Positions 34,407 to 43,548 are shown, numbered from the stretch's first letter. The stretch: DNA of 64,000 nt from Hyphococcus sp. (GCA_021776245.1 JAJFGF010000068.1:1-64000), one strand, 5' to 3'. A program made the numbers and translations. Notes: generated by a model from the sequence alone, not told the origin.

Positions 34407-34910
34407 GTGACCAAACTTACAAGACGCAATTTAACGATCGCGCTGATGGGCGCCGGCGCTGCTGCATTTGGACTCAAAGAGACAGCTTTGGCAAAGAAAG
34501 AAACCGCCGCCATTCCCGATTACGATAAATGGCAATTGTCAAACAAGGAATGGAAAACCCGGTTATCGCCGGAAGCCTATGCTGTATTGCGCCGCGAAGC
34601 GACGGAACGTCCGCGATCAAGTCCGCTGGATAACGAAAAACGTGAAGGAATATTTGCCTGCGCAGGCTGCGGGTTTGATCTTTTCCAATCCGATCAGAAA
34701 TACGACTCAGGAACCGGCTGGCCTTCATTTGCCGATTATATTCGCGGCGCGCTCGAGACGAAGCAAGACTACAGGCTAATCGTGCCGCGCACAGAATATC
34801 ACTGCGCGCGTTGCGGCGGTCACCAGGGTCATCTTTTTAAGGATGGTCCGCCGCCGACAGGTCTGCGCTACTGCAATAATGGCGTCGCCCTTACATTCAA
34901 GCCAGCGTAA
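34407..34910 (+). CDS. msrB: Peptide-methionine (R)-S-oxide reductase with Tat-type signal
   Basis: A 167-residue MsrB. The zinc-binding CxxC pairs are in GIFACAGCGFDLF and YHCARCGGHQGHLF, the GTGWPSF motif is present, and the catalytic Cys is in LRYCNNGVALTF. The N-terminus TKLTRRNLTIALMGAGAAAFG looks like a twin-arginine signal, so this enzyme probably repairs oxidised methionines in the periplasm. The start is GTG at 34407, with aggga upstream. Confidence 0.9.
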   Translation: MTKLTRRNLTIALMGAGAAAFGLKETALAKKETAAIPDYDKWQLSNKEWKTRLSPEAYAVLRREATERPRSSPLDNEKREGIFACAGCGFDLFQSDQKYDSGTGWPSFADYIRGALETKQDYRLIVPRTEYHCARCGGHQGHLFKDGPPPTGLRYCNNGVALTFKPA

Positions 34911-35089
34911 GATCGCCGGGCGCCACAGGCGTATCCCGGACAAACCCTTCGCTGCTTGCCCTGCGAATTAAGACAAGCGCAATACACTGACATGCGCAAG
35001 CCTTACGTCCGTTTCTCCTCGGACGACGCCGTTTTGCGCCCGGCGCGGATCGCCCTATAGGGAACGCCCGAAATCAAAAGGAGAAACAA

Positions 35090-35953
35090 ATGCTGCAGGA
35101 TGGCGGACAACAGGTTGCGGCGTCGGAAAATATCGATATCGCCATGACATTTGCGCAAGGACTTGTTGAGAGGGCTGTGGAGTTTCTACCCAGCGTCGTC
35201 GGCGCGGTTTTTGTTTTGGTTGTCGGATTGTGGATAGCGGGGCGCATCAAAAAGCTTGTTGAAAAAGCCCTTGGCAAAAGCGGCAAGATTGACGCCACGC
35301 TGACCGGGTTTCTATCGAGTCTCACTCACTACGGTCTAATTGTACTTGTCATCATCACTACGCTCGGCATCTTTGGCGTGCCGACAACAAGCTTCGCAGC
35401 GATCATTGGCGCCGCCGGACTTGCCATCGGCCTGGCCTTGCAGGGAACGCTGGGCCACATAGCCTCAGGCGTCATGATGCTTGGCTTTCGTCCTTTTGAT
35501 GTAGGTGATTTCGTTGAGACCGCAGGGCAAGCCGGAACGGTAAAGCATATCGGTTTAGTCACGACCGAGCTCGCAACAAGCGACAACAAAAAAATCATCA
35601 TCCCGAACGGCAAGATTTTTGAAAGCGTTATCACCAACTATGCGGGATACTCCACACGTCGTGTTGATTTTGTATTCGGTGTTTCCTACAGCGACAATCT
35701 CGATAAGGCGATGGACCTCATTCGCGCTGAAGTCGAAAACGAAAGCCGCGTGCAGCCCGATCCGGAACCGGTCATTGTTGTGGACGCGCTGGGCGCGTCT
35801 TCCGTTGACATTATCTGTCGCGTCTGGGTCTCGCGCGCTGATTATTTCCCGGTCAAATGGGCGCTCACCAAGGCGGTTAAGGAACGTTTTGACGCTGCGG
35901 GCGTAACAATCCCGTTCCCGTCGCGCACTGTATATACGCAAAATGCAGCATAA
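35090..35953 (+). CDS. MscS-family mechanosensitive channel
   Basis: A 287-residue small-conductance channel. Three hydrophobic helices span about residues 35-130. The pore-lining third helix is Gly/Ala-rich (AAIIGAAGLAIGLALQGTLGHIASG), and the beta domain starts PFDVGDFVETAGQAGTVKHIGL. Length equals E. coli MscS. It opens under hypo-osmotic stress and releases solutes. Strong ribosome site aaaggag nine nt before the ATG. Confidence 0.92.
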   Translation: MLQDGGQQVAASENIDIAMTFAQGLVERAVEFLPSVVGAVFVLVVGLWIAGRIKKLVEKALGKSGKIDATLTGFLSSLTHYGLIVLVIITTLGIFGVPTTSFAAIIGAAGLAIGLALQGTLGHIASGVMMLGFRPFDVGDFVETAGQAGTVKHIGLVTTELATSDNKKIIIPNGKIFESVITNYAGYSTRRVDFVFGVSYSDNLDKAMDLIRAEVENESRVQPDPEPVIVVDALGASSVDIICRVWVSRADYFPVKWALTKAVKERFDAAGVTIPFPSRTVYTQNAA

Positions 35954-36146
35954 AGCCCCAATCGGCGCTTCTAAACAACAACTCGCCGCAACACGCATTG
36001 ATGTCAGCGCCCACGGCATTCAAATAGAGGCCTCTCGATTGCGCAGGGCAACGAAACAACAAACGAACGGAGCGCTGGTGAATACGCACCGTCGACACCC
36101 GCCAAAGGTCAACGGAAGCGCAATCCAGAATGAAAAGGGAAAACCA

Positions 36147-36689
36147 ATGTTACAACAGCTTCAAACAACAAGCGCCAAACATTCTGTCGAAAAACTCTTC
36201 ATGATCGGCGCAGCTATTTTTGCCTTCGCTGTTGCGGCGCCCGCCGCTGCGAATGCGCGCAGCGCCAATATCTCCATAGACGGGCTCGACTTCGGCGATG
36301 ACGAGGACTTGCTCGAACAGCTCATCGAGCTTGACGCTGACGATATAGAGGATCTGCGCGACGAAATGGCTGACGCCCGTGAGGATATTGCGGACGCCAT
36401 TCTTGAAATCGAGGACGCCCGCGAAGAAGTCAAAGAGGCGCCCGGCGGCGCTGTGATGATGAAAATTGCACTTGGCGCAGCAAGTACTGTTGTCACAAAA
36501 GCGACGAATAAAGTTTTTGACGAGGTTAAAGCCAGCCTGAATGAAGCAGCTGATGAACTTGAAACTGTACGAGATGAGATTGGCGATGCGGAATATCGTG
36601 AAACCAAAATGGCAATTTTCGTGATACGCGAAGAACTTGCCAAGCTTGAAGCAGCGCTAGCGGAACTCACCGACGCCATGCGGGCATAG
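36147..36689 (+). CDS. Secreted acidic coiled-coil protein of unknown function
   Basis: A 180-residue protein. The signal peptide ends VAAPAAANA; the mature part is strongly acidic and helical (ELDADDIEDLRDEMADARED, then heptad-like LNEAADELETVRDEIGDAEY). In the middle is a less polar stretch, AVMMKIALGAASTVVTKATNKV. No family recognised. The ATG at 36147 follows aaggga; an open frame runs back to 35943 but lacks coding character. It may be a periplasmic structural or binding protein; the MscS gene lies 193 nt upstream. Confidence 0.65.
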   Translation: MLQQLQTTSAKHSVEKLFMIGAAIFAFAVAAPAAANARSANISIDGLDFGDDEDLLEQLIELDADDIEDLRDEMADAREDIADAILEIEDAREEVKEAPGGAVMMKIALGAASTVVTKATNKVFDEVKASLNEAADELETVRDEIGDAEYRETKMAIFVIREELAKLEAALAELTDAMRA

Positions 36690-36808
36690 TTTATCCCCTT
36701 ACAATCATACGCCGCGGAACGGTAAATAGATAAAAGCCGTCCCGCGCGAGATTATCATGTCGGTGTCTTAACCCGCTAATCGCTTAGAAAATACCGGCCG
36801 CATGTTTA

Positions 36809-37165
36809 CTATTCCGCCGCATCCATATGCATCAATTTTTCCATTCGCGCGATATAGGCAATCCAGGATTCGCGGCCCTTTTTTGACAGATGACAGATCG
36901 TCAACGGCCGACGCTCGGCGAATTTTTTTTCCACTTTAAGATAGCCCGCTTCTTCAAGCTTTCGAATGTGAACGGATAGATTGCCATCCGTAACGCCGAT
37001 TTTCTGGCGCAACAGGGTAAAATCCGCCGATCCCGCGCCCGATAGATACGCCATCACGCTTAGCCGCACGCGGCCATGGATAATGTCGTCAATCTCGCGA
37101 TAATCATACCCGCTTTTTTCGGGCTTTTTGCCTGCCATTTGCTCAGACAATCTCCGACGGTTCAT
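36809..37165 (-). CDS. Winged-helix transcriptional regulator
   Basis: A 118-residue DNA-binding protein of the short winged-helix family related to ArsR/MarR. ARLSVMAYLSGAGSADFTLLRQKIGVTDGNLSVHIRKLEEAGYLKVEK-type wording places the recognition helix at DGNLSVHIRKLEEAGYL (about residues 55-71). Members commonly repress an operon with a membrane protein partner. It overlaps the upstream membrane-protein gene by 23 nt, and a candidate operator lies in front of that gene. Confidence 0.8.
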   Translation of the reverse strand: MNRRRLSEQMAGKKPEKSGYDYREIDDIIHGRVRLSVMAYLSGAGSADFTLLRQKIGVTDGNLSVHIRKLEEAGYLKVEKKFAERRPLTICHLSKKGRESWIAYIARMEKLMHMDAAE

Positions 37166-37778
37166 TGCGCATCAAAATGAGCCCCGGCGCCGCAACACCG
37201 AGGAAACACCCAATCACCGCAACAAGCATTTGATGAGGGCTCGCCATCAGCACCATTGATATCGCTGACATTATCCAGGACAGCGCCGCGAACCATCTGA
37301 GCCATGTCGCACGCGCAGCAGTCGCAGTTGCATAGAGCGCAACGCCGTAGAGCCCAAAGAACATCGGGAACATTAATCCAAAAAGAAAATACGGCGGCAC
37401 GCCGACGTCGGTAAAATTGCCATGAATCGCCATCAATACGAACCAGAATCCTGTTATGAACACGCCAACAGAAAACCAAACCGCTGTCGCAGTCTTGTTG
37501 CCAAGCGTCGCCGCGCCTGGCTTGCGACTCGTGCGGCGGCCCAAAATGATCGACAATACCCAACCGATTGCACTTGCCGTTAGCCACGGCGCGTATCCCG
37601 CCATTGGCCCCAGGTTGATCCAACGCATTGCATGGGCGTAAACGAGGAGCGCCGCGGCGCCGATCAACCCGCCCCAGATCACATACATAATCCCGCCGAC
37701 GAGCGGCGTATCACGGCCTTCCTCGGCCAGCGCTTTTACATACGCAAGATCGTCGCTGATATCGTCTTTAGTGGACAT
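37143..37778 (-). CDS. Integral membrane protein paired with the winged-helix regulator
   Basis: A 211-residue protein with five or six hydrophobic helices after a polar start (MSTKDDISDDLAYVKALAEEG). Segments include GGIMYVIWGGLIGAAALLVY and VWFSVGVFITGFWFVLMAI. I do not recognise the family, but this gene order (membrane protein, then regulator) is a common two-gene unit in Proteobacteria. It could be a sensor or target of its regulator. Translationally overlapped with the downstream gene. Confidence 0.65.
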   Translation of the reverse strand: MSTKDDISDDLAYVKALAEEGRDTPLVGGIMYVIWGGLIGAAALLVYAHAMRWINLGPMAGYAPWLTASAIGWVLSIILGRRTSRKPGAATLGNKTATAVWFSVGVFITGFWFVLMAIHGNFTDVGVPPYFLFGLMFPMFFGLYGVALYATATAARATWLRWFAALSWIMSAISMVLMASPHQMLVAVIGCFLGVAAPGLILMRNEPSEIV

Positions 37779-37834
37779 CTTAATACCGCCCTCTTGGAGG
37801 TTTCCTGCGAGGCGCAGAAACGCGCCAGCAGTTC

Positions 37835-37851
37835 ACTTTAAAAAACAAAGT
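37835..37851. promoter_or_regulatory. Inverted repeat acttt-N7-aaagt, candidate operator
   Basis: 5-bp arms at 37835-37839 and 37847-37851, about 57 nt upstream of the membrane-protein start. Position fits autoregulation by the winged-helix regulator encoded two genes down. Short and AT-rich, so tentative. Confidence 0.35.
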
Positions 37852-38006
37852 TAGTTATGCGGCGCGTTTTTGTCAAGGATTCGAGGATTTTGCAAAGCAT
37901 TCGTTGAATGAATTGAATATCTAACAAGATGCTGCGGCGAACCGGCCGGAACACAAGACGATCCGAATTGCGCCTTGTGGCTGGGATTTTTAGATTACCT
38001 GCGGGC

Positions 38007-38927
38007 ATGAAAAACACATTTCATTTTGATCGCCGTCAGTTTGTTGCCGCTGCCGCGAGCATTCTCGCACCACTCGCCCGCGCTCAATTTAACACGCCGC
38101 TTGCACAAATACACAAAATCATCCCCTCCAGCGGCGAGGCGATTCCAGCAATCGGCATGGGGTCCTGGCTGACGTTTGATGTGGGCGCCGACAGCGCAGC
38201 GCGCGCGCAACGCGTGCAAGTGCTGCGCAGTTTTTTTGAGCTGGGCGGTGCCCTTATTGATTCGTCTCCAATGTATGGCTCCTCGCAATCCGTCATCGGT
38301 CATGCGCTGGGACAACTAAAACCTCGCACGCTGTTCACCGCAGACAAGCTTTGGGTCCGGGGCGGCGTGAATGGACCGGCGCAGATTAATGAAAGCGCAC
38401 GGCACTGGGGCGTCAGTCAATTTGATTTGTTGCAGGTCCACAATCTTGTGAGTTGGCGCGCGCATATCGACACGCTGTTTCAGATGAAAGCCGAGGGGTG
38501 TCTTCGATATGTCGGCGTCACCAGCTATGCGGGGCTGCGCTACGGTGAGATTGAGCGCATCATGGAAAATCACCCGCTCGATTTCATACAAATCACCTAT
38601 AACCTCGCGGATCGCGAGGCCGAACGCCGGCTTTTGCCGCTGGCGCTTGAAAAAGGCGTTGCTGTCATCGCCAATCGGCCGTTTCGCGAAAGCGCGCTCA
38701 TTGATGCTGTGATGCGCCGCCCCCTGCCTGATCATGCCGCCGAGATCAACGCGGCGAACTGGGCGCAATATCTTTTAAAGTTTATTGTCTCACATCCCGC
38801 TTTGACAGTCGCGATACCAGCGACAAGGCGCGTCGATCACATGCGAGAAAATATGGGCGCGTTAACGGGGCCACTGCCCGACGCAGCATTCCGTCGCAGA
38901 ATGATCGCTGCATTTGAAGATGCCTGA
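38007..38927 (+). CDS. Aldo/keto reductase family protein with Tat-type signal
   Basis: A 306-residue TIM-barrel oxidoreductase. AIGMGSWLTFDVG near residue 50, the catalytic-type segment ALIDSSPMYGSSQSVIGHAL with Asp and Tyr, the LLQVHNLVSW strand and YVGVTSYAGLRYGEIE mark the family. The N-terminus DRRQFVAAAASILAPLARAQ suggests export by the Tat route. The ATG at 38007 is chosen because the signal begins there; the frame is open back to 37929. Substrate unknown. Confidence 0.8.
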   Translation: MKNTFHFDRRQFVAAAASILAPLARAQFNTPLAQIHKIIPSSGEAIPAIGMGSWLTFDVGADSAARAQRVQVLRSFFELGGALIDSSPMYGSSQSVIGHALGQLKPRTLFTADKLWVRGGVNGPAQINESARHWGVSQFDLLQVHNLVSWRAHIDTLFQMKAEGCLRYVGVTSYAGLRYGEIERIMENHPLDFIQITYNLADREAERRLLPLALEKGVAVIANRPFRESALIDAVMRRPLPDHAAEINAANWAQYLLKFIVSHPALTVAIPATRRVDHMRENMGALTGPLPDAAFRRRMIAAFEDA

Positions 38928-38948
38928 CACAGCCTGGTTATTTGTCTT

Positions 38949-40667
38949 CTAGTCGCCAGCGCTAAATTTCTCTTCGCCAGCAATAATAGTACGCAGCACA
39001 CGAACATCCTGGATATTAACCGGATCGACGGCGAATAAATCTTCTGACAGGACAACGAAATCAGCATACTTCCCTGGCTCCAGCGTCCCCAGAATATCTT
39101 CCTGATAGCCCGCATAGGCATTTGCCATCGTATAAGCGTGAAGCGCCTGCCCGACCGAAATCTTTTGCTCGGGAACCCAGCCATCGGGATTTGCGCCATC
39201 GGTTGTCTGCCGGGTTACGGCTGCAAAAATCCCGGCAAGCGGATCAATCGGCGCCACTGTCCAGTCCGATCCAAAGGTCAGTGTCGCGCCGGCGCCCAAC
39301 AAGGAGCGAAAGGCGTAAGTCGTTTTGATTCGTTCGGGCCCGATTCTTTTTGCCGCCCAGCGCCCATCATCAATAGCGTGATATGGCTGCATCGACGCAA
39401 TAACTCCGGCCTCAGCGAAGCGAGAAATGGCGGCGCGGGTCAAATGCTGCGCATGTTCAATGCGAAAGCGACGATCTAACGACCCGGCGCTGCGAGGGCC
39501 ATTTTCAGCGACCGTCTGCGCGAACACATCAAGCAGCAAATCATTGGCGCGATCGCCAATGGCGTGAATGGCGACATGAAGGCCGGCCGCATCGGCGCCC
39601 GTCAGCCAGCTTTGAAGCTCGCCTGGATCTTGAAGTGCAAAGCCGCTGGTTTCCGGGGCGTCGTCGTAAGGCTCATAAAACCAGGCGGTAGTGGAACCAA
39701 GGGAGCCATCGACAAATCCTTTTAAGCCGCCCCAGCGCAACCAGTCATCGCCACGGCCTTCCTGGGCGACAAATGCATCCACAAGCTGCCAATCCGACAG
39801 GGGAAGAAACGAATAGATTCGCAATTCCAGCGCGCCGCGCGCATAGGCTCGCCGGAAGGCGGCAAAACTATCCCATTCGCCATCGCTCATATCGTGAATC
39901 TGGGTGACGCCGCGAGAAAGCGCATGTTCCATCGCGGCAGCCAGCGCTTCATCAAATTCTTCGTCCGTAGGCGTTGGGATTGCCGCGGCAATTAAGCCCA
40001 TCGCAGTATCTTTGAATACGCCCGTAAGGTCGCCATTTTCATCACGAATGATTTCCCCGCCGGGCGGACTTTGTGTTTCCGCGGTAACGCCGGCAAGCGC
40101 CATCGCTTTCGAGTTTGCAAAAGCCATATGACCATCGAGGCGCATGACAAAGACCGGATAATCAGACGTTTGCGCATCCACCCAATCTTTTTGCGGCAGC
40201 GCTCCGCCCCAGGCTTCATGATCCCAATCGCCAAAACGAATCCAGCGTCCAGGCGGCTGCGCGGCGGCAAAATCGGCAATGCGGCGCGTAAACTCTTCAG
40301 GTGTTTTCGCGTCACGCAAATTAACGCTGGAAAGTCCAAACCCGCCGGTTAAAAAATGCGTATGATTGTCAATAAATCCTGGAACAACGAATGCGCCTTC
40401 AAGGTCAATCATTTGCGTGTCGTCGCTGCGCAGCGCATCCACTTCCGCATTCGTCCCCACTTGAACGATACGTCCATCGGCAATTGCGATTGCATCGGCC
40501 CGCGCCGCGCCGTCCACGCCTGTCCAGATCGATCCATGATGGTAAATCTGTTTGGCGACTAATTGCGGCGCCGTTTCCGGCGCCGCTGCGCGATCAGAAC
40601 AAGAAACGGAAAGCCCGGCAAAAACGATTACCAGCGCCGTATGCCGGATGCGAAGAAGAATTTTCAT
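38949..40667 (-). CDS. YtcJ-like amidohydrolase, probable lipoprotein
   Basis: A 572-residue metal-dependent hydrolase of the amidohydrolase-3/YtcJ group. Metal ligands are visible in FIDNHTHFLTGG (about residue 80), HAIGDRANDLLLD and RIEHAQHL, and the late TFGSDWTVAPIDPLAGI carries the final Asp. A signal with lipobox LSVSC (Cys near 23) suggests anchoring to a membrane. The ATG at 40667 is preferred over 40682 because ggggag precedes it. Substrates of the family vary (formamides, aryl esters) and cannot be told here. Confidence 0.85.
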   Translation of the reverse strand: MKILLRIRHTALVIVFAGLSVSCSDRAAAPETAPQLVAKQIYHHGSIWTGVDGAARADAIAIADGRIVQVGTNAEVDALRSDDTQMIDLEGAFVVPGFIDNHTHFLTGGFGLSSVNLRDAKTPEEFTRRIADFAAAQPPGRWIRFGDWDHEAWGGALPQKDWVDAQTSDYPVFVMRLDGHMAFANSKAMALAGVTAETQSPPGGEIIRDENGDLTGVFKDTAMGLIAAAIPTPTDEEFDEALAAAMEHALSRGVTQIHDMSDGEWDSFAAFRRAYARGALELRIYSFLPLSDWQLVDAFVAQEGRGDDWLRWGGLKGFVDGSLGSTTAWFYEPYDDAPETSGFALQDPGELQSWLTGADAAGLHVAIHAIGDRANDLLLDVFAQTVAENGPRSAGSLDRRFRIEHAQHLTRAAISRFAEAGVIASMQPYHAIDDGRWAAKRIGPERIKTTYAFRSLLGAGATLTFGSDWTVAPIDPLAGIFAAVTRQTTDGANPDGWVPEQKISVGQALHAYTMANAYAGYQEDILGTLEPGKYADFVVLSEDLFAVDPVNIQDVRVLRTIIAGEEKFSAGD

Positions 40668-40706
40668 CAGCGCGCTCCCCATATTGCATGCCCTGGAAGG
40701 CCGTGC

Positions 40707-41123
40707 CTACTCTGTACGCCTGACAGGAATTGTCTGCATCACAATTTCCTGCTGCAAATCATAAATTACGATCATGGCGCCGTCTTGCATGTTAACATGC
40801 ACCGCAAGACGGTCGCCGTCCAATGCCATTGACTCGATTACAGCATCACCTGGCAAAATGAAGCCGCCGCCGTTCTCCGGCGAATGTATTGAAGTTGACT
40901 GCGCAATCGCCGGCGCAGCACTGGCGCGTTCTCCAGGCCGGCCAAAGACGGCAATAATCAGCCCCACCACAATGAGAAAAACAAAGGGCATCGTGATGAT
41001 AATAATCTTCAGGTTCTTTGTACCGATCATCGCGGCGAAAGAATCGGCGGATGTGGGTTGAGCATTAAATGCCGACCTGTCTTCGCCGGCAGGCTGTTGA
41101 TTTTCTTCCACTCTATTCATCAT
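40707..41123 (-). CDS. Single-pass membrane protein (DUF6476-like)
   Basis: A 138-residue protein with a polar N-terminus of about 35 residues, one membrane helix (IIIITMPFVFLIVVGLIIAV) and a C-terminal domain that reads like a small beta strand series (DRLAVHVNMQDGAMIVIYDL). Small proteins of this build are found divergently next to the rluD-rpoH pair in other Alphaproteobacteria, which is the main reason for the family guess. The open frame extends upstream to 41234; the ATG at 41123 or 41120 is preferred because the extension overlaps the divergent gene. Confidence 0.6.
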   Translation of the reverse strand: MMNRVEENQQPAGEDRSAFNAQPTSADSFAAMIGTKNLKIIIITMPFVFLIVVGLIIAVFGRPGERASAAPAIAQSTSIHSPENGGGFILPGDAVIESMALDGDRLAVHVNMQDGAMIVIYDLQQEIVMQTIPVRRTE

Positions 41124-41202
41124 CGGTCCCCGCCAATATTCGCCAGGCCGTTTGACTTGCGCGCTGCGCTCGCTAAACCGCTCTTTTGGACAATTAGGGC
41201 TT

Positions 41203-42270
41203 ATGACCCGCGACGGCGAACCGCTCAACCCCAATCATGCCCAGCCCCAAGCAGAAGGCGATGTCTTCGAGCTTTGCGTTGACGCCGATGCTGCGGGCTC
41301 GCGGCTCGACAAATGGCTTTCGGCCATGATTAATGAGTTAACGCGCACGCGTCTCAAGGCATTGATTGAAGCAGGGGCGGTAACACGCAACAACCTCGCC
41401 GTCACCGACCCGTCTCTAAAGGTGAAGGAAGACGAGAATTTCTGCGTCGCCGTGCCCCGCGCCGCCGATCCGGAGCCAAAGGGCGAGGCAATCGCCCTGG
41501 ATGTGGTTTTTGAGGACGCCGATCTCATCATCATCAACAAACCCGCGGGCATGGTGGTCCATCCCGCCGCGGGGAACTGGAGCGGCACGCTTGTAAATGC
41601 GCTGATCCATCATTGTGGCGATAGCCTTTCAGGCGTCGGCGGCGTTGCGCGTCCCGGCATTGTCCACCGCATCGACAAGGATACCTCTGGACTTCTCGTC
41701 GCCGCCAAAAATGATGCGGCTCATCAGGGACTGTCTGCGGCGTTTTCGACCCATGATATCGAACGCGTTTACGAAGCCATCGCGGTTGGGGCGCCGCGGC
41801 CGGGTGTCGGAACGATCAACGCGCTGCTTGCCCGGTCGCTAACAGACCGGAAAAAAATGGCGGTGGTGAAAAACCCGCAGCGCGTCGACGCACGCAAGGC
41901 CGTTACGCATTACAAGCTTTTGGAAAGCTTCGGCCGGAAACGCGCAAAACTCCCCGGCGACGCTATCGCATCGCGGCTTCAATGCCGGCTCGAAACCGGC
42001 CGCACACATCAGATTCGCGTTCACTTGTCGTCGATCGGCCATCCGCTGATCGGTGATCCACTTTATGGCCGCGGGCCGGGCCTCTCCGGATTAAAACCCG
42101 GCGCACCCGAAACAGACCGCGCCATCGAAGGCATCAAAAGCTTTCGGCGCCAAGCACTGCACGCTAAAGTTTTGGGGTTCGTCCACCCGGTCACTGGCGA
42201 AACCTTACGATTTGAGCGCGATGCGCCCGCTGATTTTCAGAAATTATTGGCCCTCCTTCGGCAAATCTAG
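41203..42270 (+). CDS. rluD: RluA/RluD-type 23S rRNA pseudouridine synthase
   Basis: A 355-residue enzyme that isomerises uridines of 23S rRNA (helix 69 for RluD). An S4-like RNA-binding part (GSRLDKWLSAMINELTRTRLKALIEAGAV) precedes the catalytic domain, with the active-site Asp in GIVHRIDKDTSGLLVAAK and the C-terminal QCRLETGRTHQIRVHL. The ATG at 41203 is used; upstream TTG at 41152 is unlikely. The neighbour rpoH supports the RluD assignment over RluC. Confidence 0.85.
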   Translation: MTRDGEPLNPNHAQPQAEGDVFELCVDADAAGSRLDKWLSAMINELTRTRLKALIEAGAVTRNNLAVTDPSLKVKEDENFCVAVPRAADPEPKGEAIALDVVFEDADLIIINKPAGMVVHPAAGNWSGTLVNALIHHCGDSLSGVGGVARPGIVHRIDKDTSGLLVAAKNDAAHQGLSAAFSTHDIERVYEAIAVGAPRPGVGTINALLARSLTDRKKMAVVKNPQRVDARKAVTHYKLLESFGRKRAKLPGDAIASRLQCRLETGRTHQIRVHLSSIGHPLIGDPLYGRGPGLSGLKPGAPETDRAIEGIKSFRRQALHAKVLGFVHPVTGETLRFERDAPADFQKLLALLRQI

Positions 42271-42318
42271 GGCGTTTCCGAGATAAAGTGGTTTCCGGTT
42301 TATCGTCCGGAAACGCCC
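42270..42318. repeat. Palindromic intergenic element, copy 1 (terminator-like hairpin after rluD)
   Basis: gggcgtttcc (42270-42279) pairs with ggaaacgccc (42309-42318), and inner gataaa pairs with tttatc. The interior aaagtggtttccggttta is the core of a palindromic repeat seen in many Alphaproteobacteria. It begins on the last base of the rluD stop, so it likely forms the 3' end of that mRNA. Confidence 0.65.
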
Positions 42319-42333
42319 CAGATTGTTACCCAA

Positions 42334-42380
42334 GCGCGTTTCTTTTCGGAAAACCGCTTCACACTGTTCTGGACATGCGC
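42334..42380. repeat. Palindromic intergenic element, copy 2
   Basis: Bounded by gcgc at both ends, with interior tcggaaaaccgcttcacac, which matches the reverse complement of copy 1 in its core (aaaccg, then cac, then ggaa/ggac). Copies 1 and 2 form a tandem pair in opposite orientation, similar in layout to rhizobial intergenic mosaic elements. Confidence 0.55.
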
Positions 42381-42495
42381 CGGGTCGATCACAGATATGT
42401 GCCCGCCCGCACGCCGAGTTGATTGGCGTTTTGCCCAAATTTGGTCGAAAATCCCGAATATCAAGGGACTGCGCCGGAGATTTGGGTCTCGCCCG

Positions 42496-42501
42496 TATAA
42501 T
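42496..42501 (+). promoter_or_regulatory. Candidate -10 box of rpoH
   Basis: tataat, 94 nt before the rpoH ATG, with no convincing -35 hexamer. A second A/T-rich box (tatata) follows at 42505-42510. If used, the leader is about 90 nt. Confidence 0.3.
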
Positions 42502-42594
42502 ACCTATATATGGTCCAGAGCGTCCTTCGGGGCGTATCCTGAGGGGCCACCCACCAAGAGACCCGACCAATCGCGCCAAGGAGAGATCGCGCCG

Positions 42595-43524
42595 ATGAGC
42601 AATGCTTTAACCACCACGCCCGCGCTGACCCCGGAAGGGAGCCTGTCCCGCTATCTTGCAGAAATCCGCAAATTCCCGATGCTTGAAAAAGATCAGGAAT
42701 ATATGCTCGCCAAGCGGTTCAGCGAACATAACGATCCCGATGCGGCGCAACAACTGATCACCAGTCATCTGCGGCTCGTGGCGAAGATCGCCATGGGTTA
42801 TCGCGGCTATGGTCTGCCAATTGGCGAGGTTATTTCCGAAGGCAATGTCGGCCTGATGCAGGCGGTCAAAAAATTCGACCCCGAGCGGGGCTTTCGCCTG
42901 GCGACATACGCCATGTGGTGGATTCGCGCCTCAATCCAGGAATATGTCCTGCGCTCGTGGTCCCTCGTTAAGATCGGCACCACTGCTGCACAGAAAAAAC
43001 TCTTCTTCAACCTGCGCAAAATCAAGGGCCAGATTGACGCCGTGGACGAAGGCGACTTGCATCCCGATCAGGTCGAACATATCGCGACAAAACTTGGCGT
43101 CACCAATGACGACGTCGTATCAATGAACCGGCGCATGTCCGGCGGCGAAGCTTCATTGAATGCCCCTATGTCGAAAGACGCCGATGGCGGCGGCGAATGG
43201 CAGGACTGGCTCGTCGATGACGATGCGGTTAATCCGGAACTGAAGCTCGCCCATGAAGACGAATATGAAATGCGCATGGGCCTTCTTGAGCAGGCGCTTG
43301 CAACACTCAATGAACGCGAACAGCATATTTTGACCGAACGGCGCCTCAAAGATAACCCATCGACGCTGGAAGAGCTCTCGCAAGTTTATGGCGTGTCGAG
43401 GGAACGAGTGCGCCAAATCGAAGTGCGCGCTTTTGAAAAGCTGCAAAAATCGATGAAGAACCTCGATCGCGAGGCAAGAGCCCCGCGTGACGTTGAAGAC
43501 ATCGAGGCGGAAATCAACGCATAA
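42595..43524 (+). CDS. rpoH: RNA polymerase sigma-32 factor
   Basis: A 309-residue heat-shock sigma factor. Region 2 is seen in LRLVAKIAMGYRGYGLPIGEVISEGNVGLMQAV and FRLATYAMWWIRASIQEY; the diagnostic RpoH box follows as QKKLFFNLRKIKG; region 4 ends GVSRERVRQIEVRAFEKLQ. The ATG at 42595 has aaggaga upstream and the correct N-terminus (LTPEGSLSRYLAEIRKFPML); the long upstream frame is not coding. rluD-rpoH order is conserved in Alphaproteobacteria. Confidence 0.96.
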   Translation: MSNALTTTPALTPEGSLSRYLAEIRKFPMLEKDQEYMLAKRFSEHNDPDAAQQLITSHLRLVAKIAMGYRGYGLPIGEVISEGNVGLMQAVKKFDPERGFRLATYAMWWIRASIQEYVLRSWSLVKIGTTAAQKKLFFNLRKIKGQIDAVDEGDLHPDQVEHIATKLGVTNDDVVSMNRRMSGGEASLNAPMSKDADGGGEWQDWLVDDDAVNPELKLAHEDEYEMRMGLLEQALATLNEREQHILTERRLKDNPSTLEELSQVYGVSRERVRQIEVRAFEKLQKSMKNLDREARAPRDVEDIEAEINA

Positions 43525-43548
43525 TTCGAGAATGCGCTGCAATATCGA

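Noticed and set aside
42397-42594. Open frame before rpoH
   Set aside because: The conserved RpoH N-terminus and aaggaga site start at 42595; the extension includes part of a palindromic repeat.
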